Source: Spirochaetia bacterium (GTDB lineage: Bacteria > Spirochaetota > Spirochaetia > Treponematales > Breznakiellaceae). Taken from it: a stretch of 8,184 nt of DNA. The stretch is taken from contig BOBG01000090.1 in NCBI GenBank assembly GCA_026002265.1, forward strand, positions 1 to 8,184, read 5' to 3'. Under the pieces are notes generated by a model, which ran no database searches, was not told the DNA's origin, and was given only the letters and a program-made list of their open reading frames with translations. The translations under genes were made by a program, and so were the position numbers. Shown one piece after another: positions 6,608 to 8,184 of the stretch (position 1 is the stretch's first letter; each line of letters starts with the position of its first letter).

Positions 6608-6617
6608 CTCTTTCATA

Positions 6618-6621
6618 CTCC
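6618..6621 (-). promoter_or_regulatory. Ribosome binding site of rnfG
   Basis: GGAG (within AAAGGAG, - strand) lies 10 nt before the ATG at 6607 but 1 nt before the ATG at 6616. This favours 6607, though the spacing is slightly long. Confidence 0.5.
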
Positions 6622-6650
6622 TTTATACAACTTCCCGGCGATTTTGTAAA
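6622..6650 (-). promoter_or_regulatory. Candidate sigma-70-type promoter close to rnfG
   Basis: On the - strand TTTACA (6645-6650) and TATAAA (6622-6627) are separated by 17 nt, a good match to a -35/-10 pair. Transcription would begin at about 6615-6616, after the ribosome binding site and at the first ATG, giving a leaderless message. Another -10-like TATACT lies at 6687-6692 on the same strand but has only a weak -35. Confidence 0.35.
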
Positions 6651-6665
6651 TCTACTACATTTTTC

Positions 6666-6694
6666 TTGCATGAATTTATATTTCCTAGTATATT
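6666..6694 (+). promoter_or_regulatory. Probable promoter of the cysteine desulfurase gene
   Basis: TTGCAT (6666-6671) and TATATT (6689-6694) with 17 nt between them form a good sigma-70-type promoter. Transcription would start near 6701, about 17 nt before the GTG, leaving the ribosome binding site in a short leader. Confidence 0.6.
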
Positions 6695-6700
6695 AGTAGG
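6684..6700. promoter_or_regulatory. Imperfect palindrome over the nifS -10 box, possible operator
   Basis: CCTAGTA (6684-6690) and TAGTAGG (6694-6700) are inverted arms with 6 of 7 positions complementary and a 3-nt centre. They cover the -10 box, where a bound repressor would block transcription. Which protein might bind is unknown; an Fe-S-sensing regulator is only a guess from the gene downstream. Confidence 0.3.
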
Positions 6701-6704
6701 AGAT

Positions 6705-6712
6705 AAAGGGGG
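6705..6712 (+). promoter_or_regulatory. Ribosome binding site of the nifS-type gene
   Basis: AAAGGGGG ends 5 nt before the GTG at 6718. It supports GTG as the start; the protein's N-terminus (PDRHIYIDYNATTP) begins where the family usually begins, so no upstream ATG is needed. Confidence 0.7.
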
Positions 6713-6717
6713 ACATA

Positions 6718-7872
6718 GTGCCGGATCGTCATATTTATATTGATTACAACGCAACCACGCCGTTGCGGGATGAGGTGAAAGCCGTTATGGCCGCAGATTT
6801 TGATCTTTTTGGAAATGCTTCGAGTATGCACAGTGCCGGGCGCCAAGCCCGTGCCCGGGTTGAGGAAGCGCGCGCCGCGGTTGCCTCGCTCCTCGGTGCG
6901 TCTGCCGCGAATATTTTGTGGACATCCGGCGGATCCGAGTCGAATAATACGGTTTTTCAAACGATGCGGGAGATCGCCGATGACAAACGCAATGAGATCA
7001 TCACAACAAATATTGAGCATCCATGCGTTCTTAACTCAGCTAAATTCTTGCAATCCATTGGTTTCAAAGTTATATTTTTACCGGTTGATCAGTACGGCAT
7101 AGTTGACATGAATGTCTTTGAAAAAGCGCTCAATGAAAAAACACTTCTCGTGTCGATTATGCTGGCAAATAATGAAATCGGTACGATTCAAGATATTTCC
7201 GGAATCGCACAGCGTGCAAAACGTTTCGGTGCATGGATTCATACGGACGCGGTGCAGGCTGCGGGAAAAATGCCTCTCAATGTTGATGAGCTTGGAGTCG
7301 ATTATCTCACCCTCTCCTGTCATAAAATTTACGGACCAAAGGGTGTAGGAGCGCTCTATTTCCGGAACAATGCACCGGTCGTACCGCTCATCCGGGGCGG
7401 GCATCAAGAGGACGGCCGTCGTGCCGGAACCTACAACAACGGCGCAATTCTGGGATTTGGAGTCGCAGCACAGTTGGCTCTGCGGGATGTTGACACGTAT
7501 AAAAATACTATTACACCGCTACGGAACCGGCTTCGCGAGGGACTCCTCGCACACATTCCGGATTGTATTGTCAATGGGCATCCACACGATGTACTCCCAA
7601 ATACCTTGAATGTGTCATTTCCGGGTGCAGAGGGCGAATCGATTCTTCTCTCCATGGATTTGGCCGGAATCGAGGCTTCGACCGGCTCTGCCTGTGCATC
7701 TGGAAGCCTTGAACCGTCCCATGTACTTATGGCAATCGGTGCGGGTCCGGAACGGGCCCACGGATCGATCCGGTTCAGCCTCGGCTGGGGAATCACTGCC
7801 GCGGATATTGATTATATTGTTGAAACAGTGCCGCCGATTATCACCCGGCTCCGGTCCATGTCAACTGTCTAG
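6718..7872 (+). CDS. nifS: Cysteine desulfurase, NifS/IscS class
   Basis: A pyridoxal-phosphate enzyme of 384 residues that takes sulfur from L-cysteine as an enzyme-bound persulfide, for Fe-S cluster assembly or other thio-cofactors. Family landmarks, in order: IYIDYNATTPL (6-16), TSGGSESNN (69-77), H101 in NIEHPCV, NNEIG (151-155), D177 in HTDAVQAAG, the cofactor lysine K203 in SCHKIYGPKG, and the sulfur-accepting C326 in GSACASGSLEPSHVLMAIG. The SGSLEPSHVL string resembles NifS more than housekeeping IscS, but no nitrogenase gene is present, so it is probably a general Fe-S supplier. It starts with GTG. It is divergent from the rnfG-rnfE operon, whose products need Fe-S clusters. No scaffold gene (iscU or nifU) follows. 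The gene is GC-rich (46 of 60 bases from 6841). Confidence 0.95.
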   Translation: MPDRHIYIDYNATTPLRDEVKAVMAADFDLFGNASSMHSAGRQARARVEEARAAVASLLGASAANILWTSGGSESNNTVFQTMREIADDKRNEIITTNIEHPCVLNSAKFLQSIGFKVIFLPVDQYGIVDMNVFEKALNEKTLLVSIMLANNEIGTIQDISGIAQRAKRFGAWIHTDAVQAAGKMPLNVDELGVDYLTLSCHKIYGPKGVGALYFRNNAPVVPLIRGGHQEDGRRAGTYNNGAILGFGVAAQLALRDVDTYKNTITPLRNRLREGLLAHIPDCIVNGHPHDVLPNTLNVSFPGAEGESILLSMDLAGIEASTGSACASGSLEPSHVLMAIGAGPERAHGSIRFSLGWGITAADIDYIVETVPPIITRLRSMSTV

Positions 7873-7892
7873 CTGAGAGTCCGGAGCCGCTT

Positions 7893-7946
7893 GTCCCCTA
7901 TTCTCCTTGAGAGGAAAGTAAGGGAGGGACTTTATTTATCTTTTTT
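7893..7946 (+). terminator. Probable terminator of nifS
   Basis: GTCCC (7893-7897) pairs with GGGAC (7926-7930), with a smaller TTCTC/GAGAG helix inside (7901-7913). The stem is followed by a T-rich tract (7931-7946, ending in six T). The tract overlaps the last codons of the convergent AT-hook gene. The stem is interrupted, so confidence is moderate. Confidence 0.5.
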
Positions 7947-8184
7947 GGGACGCCTTCCTCTGGGAATCGAGGGAGGCAGTTCAGATCCTGAAAATGTCGT
8001 TTTGTTGGTTTTTGTAACTTTTTCCGGCTCCGGTTTTACCTTCGGGGGTCGTCCCATCTTCTTCGGTGCAGCCGGGATGACTTTGTCCGGTTCTGCTTTT
8101 TTGGCTCCGACTTTGTACCCGACCGGCCGTCCACGCTTCTTCGGTGCAGCCGGGATGACTTTGTCCGGTTCTGCTTTCTTGGCT
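7932..8184 (-). CDS. AT-hook DNA-binding protein, C-terminal part (gene runs off the right edge)
   Basis: The reading frame is open from the window edge to a TAA at 7932-7934, giving 83 visible C-terminal residues; the start lies beyond 8184. It is rich in lysine, proline and alanine and has three AT-hook-like motifs, counted from the first visible residue: KKRGRPVGYK (15-24), KKMGRPPK (41-48) and PRGRRPKK (74-81). AT-hooks put a Gly-Arg-Pro core into the minor groove of AT-rich DNA. The phrase AKKAEPDKVIPAAPKK occurs twice, as part of a 26-residue repeat. Similar tails occur in HMG-I(Y)-like and histone H1-like bacterial proteins; what lies N-terminal here is unknown. It is probably a nucleoid or regulatory protein. 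No T-run terminator follows its stop on the - strand. The gene converges on nifS with 59 nt between stops. Confidence 0.75.
   Translation of the reverse strand, partial: AKKAEPDKVIPAAPKKRGRPVGYKVGAKKAEPDKVIPAAPKKMGRPPKVKPEPEKVTKTNKTTFSGSELPPSIPRGRRPKKDK
8058..8184 (-). repeat. 78-nt tandem repeat in the AT-hook gene
   Basis: A 49-nt segment at 8058-8106 recurs at 8136-8184 with one difference. The 78-nt period equals 26 codons and stays in frame, so each unit adds one AT-hook. The second copy reaches the window edge and the array may continue. Confidence 0.9.

Noticed and set aside
7431..7796. 121-residue - strand frame opposite nifS
   Set aside because: It is antisense to strongly conserved catalytic-cysteine coding sequence, and no family is recognised.
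8058..8184. CRISPR-like repeat at the right edge
   Set aside because: The repeats are in frame within a coding sequence, have a 78-nt period, and the DNA between them encodes the AT-hook itself.

Overview
The window looks like chromosomal DNA from an anaerobic or fermentative bacterium. It carries Rnf-type electron-transport subunits, an aldo/keto reductase with two ferredoxin-like [4Fe-4S] motifs, a NifS-type cysteine desulfurase and an AT-hook protein. A spirochaete of the Treponema type would fit this mix, but that is a low-confidence inference from gene content.

Layout. (1) At 1-1402 on the + strand lie the 3' part of a CcdA/DsbD-type membrane thiol transporter and a secreted TlpA-like thioredoxin, a typical pair for moving reducing power outside the cytoplasm. 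This part is strikingly AT-rich. (2) 1403-1669 is a noncoding gap between convergent genes, with one GC-rich hairpin candidate. (3) 6607 down to 1670 on the - strand is one tight five-gene operon: rnfG, an SPFH/YdjI-like protein with three C-terminal zinc ribbons, a two-zinc-ribbon membrane protein, rnfE, and the Fe-S aldo/keto reductase. Gaps are 2 to 14 nt. (4) A short divergent promoter region (6608-6717) precedes nifS on the + strand (6718-7872). (5) A probable terminator separates nifS from the convergent 3' end of an AT-hook protein built on 78-nt tandem repeats, which runs off the right edge.

How the genes may work together. RnfG (flavin) and RnfE (membrane Fe-S subunit) are parts of a membrane ferredoxin:NAD+ oxidoreductase. 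The other subunits (A, B, C, D) are not in this window. Two genes resembling the membrane-stress module of Firmicutes (an SPFH scaffold and a zinc-ribbon membrane protein) sit between rnfG and rnfE, and the reductase at the end could exchange electrons with ferredoxin. NifS, transcribed divergently, would supply sulfur for the Fe-S clusters these proteins need. The interrupted Rnf operon is the most interesting feature.

Other points: the flavin-attachment motif of RnfG is atypical; a 30-nt repeat in the SPFH gene is read in two different frames; and the tetranucleotide CCGG is about five times over-represented from about 1.6 kb onward but not in the left-hand ccdA-tlpA segment.
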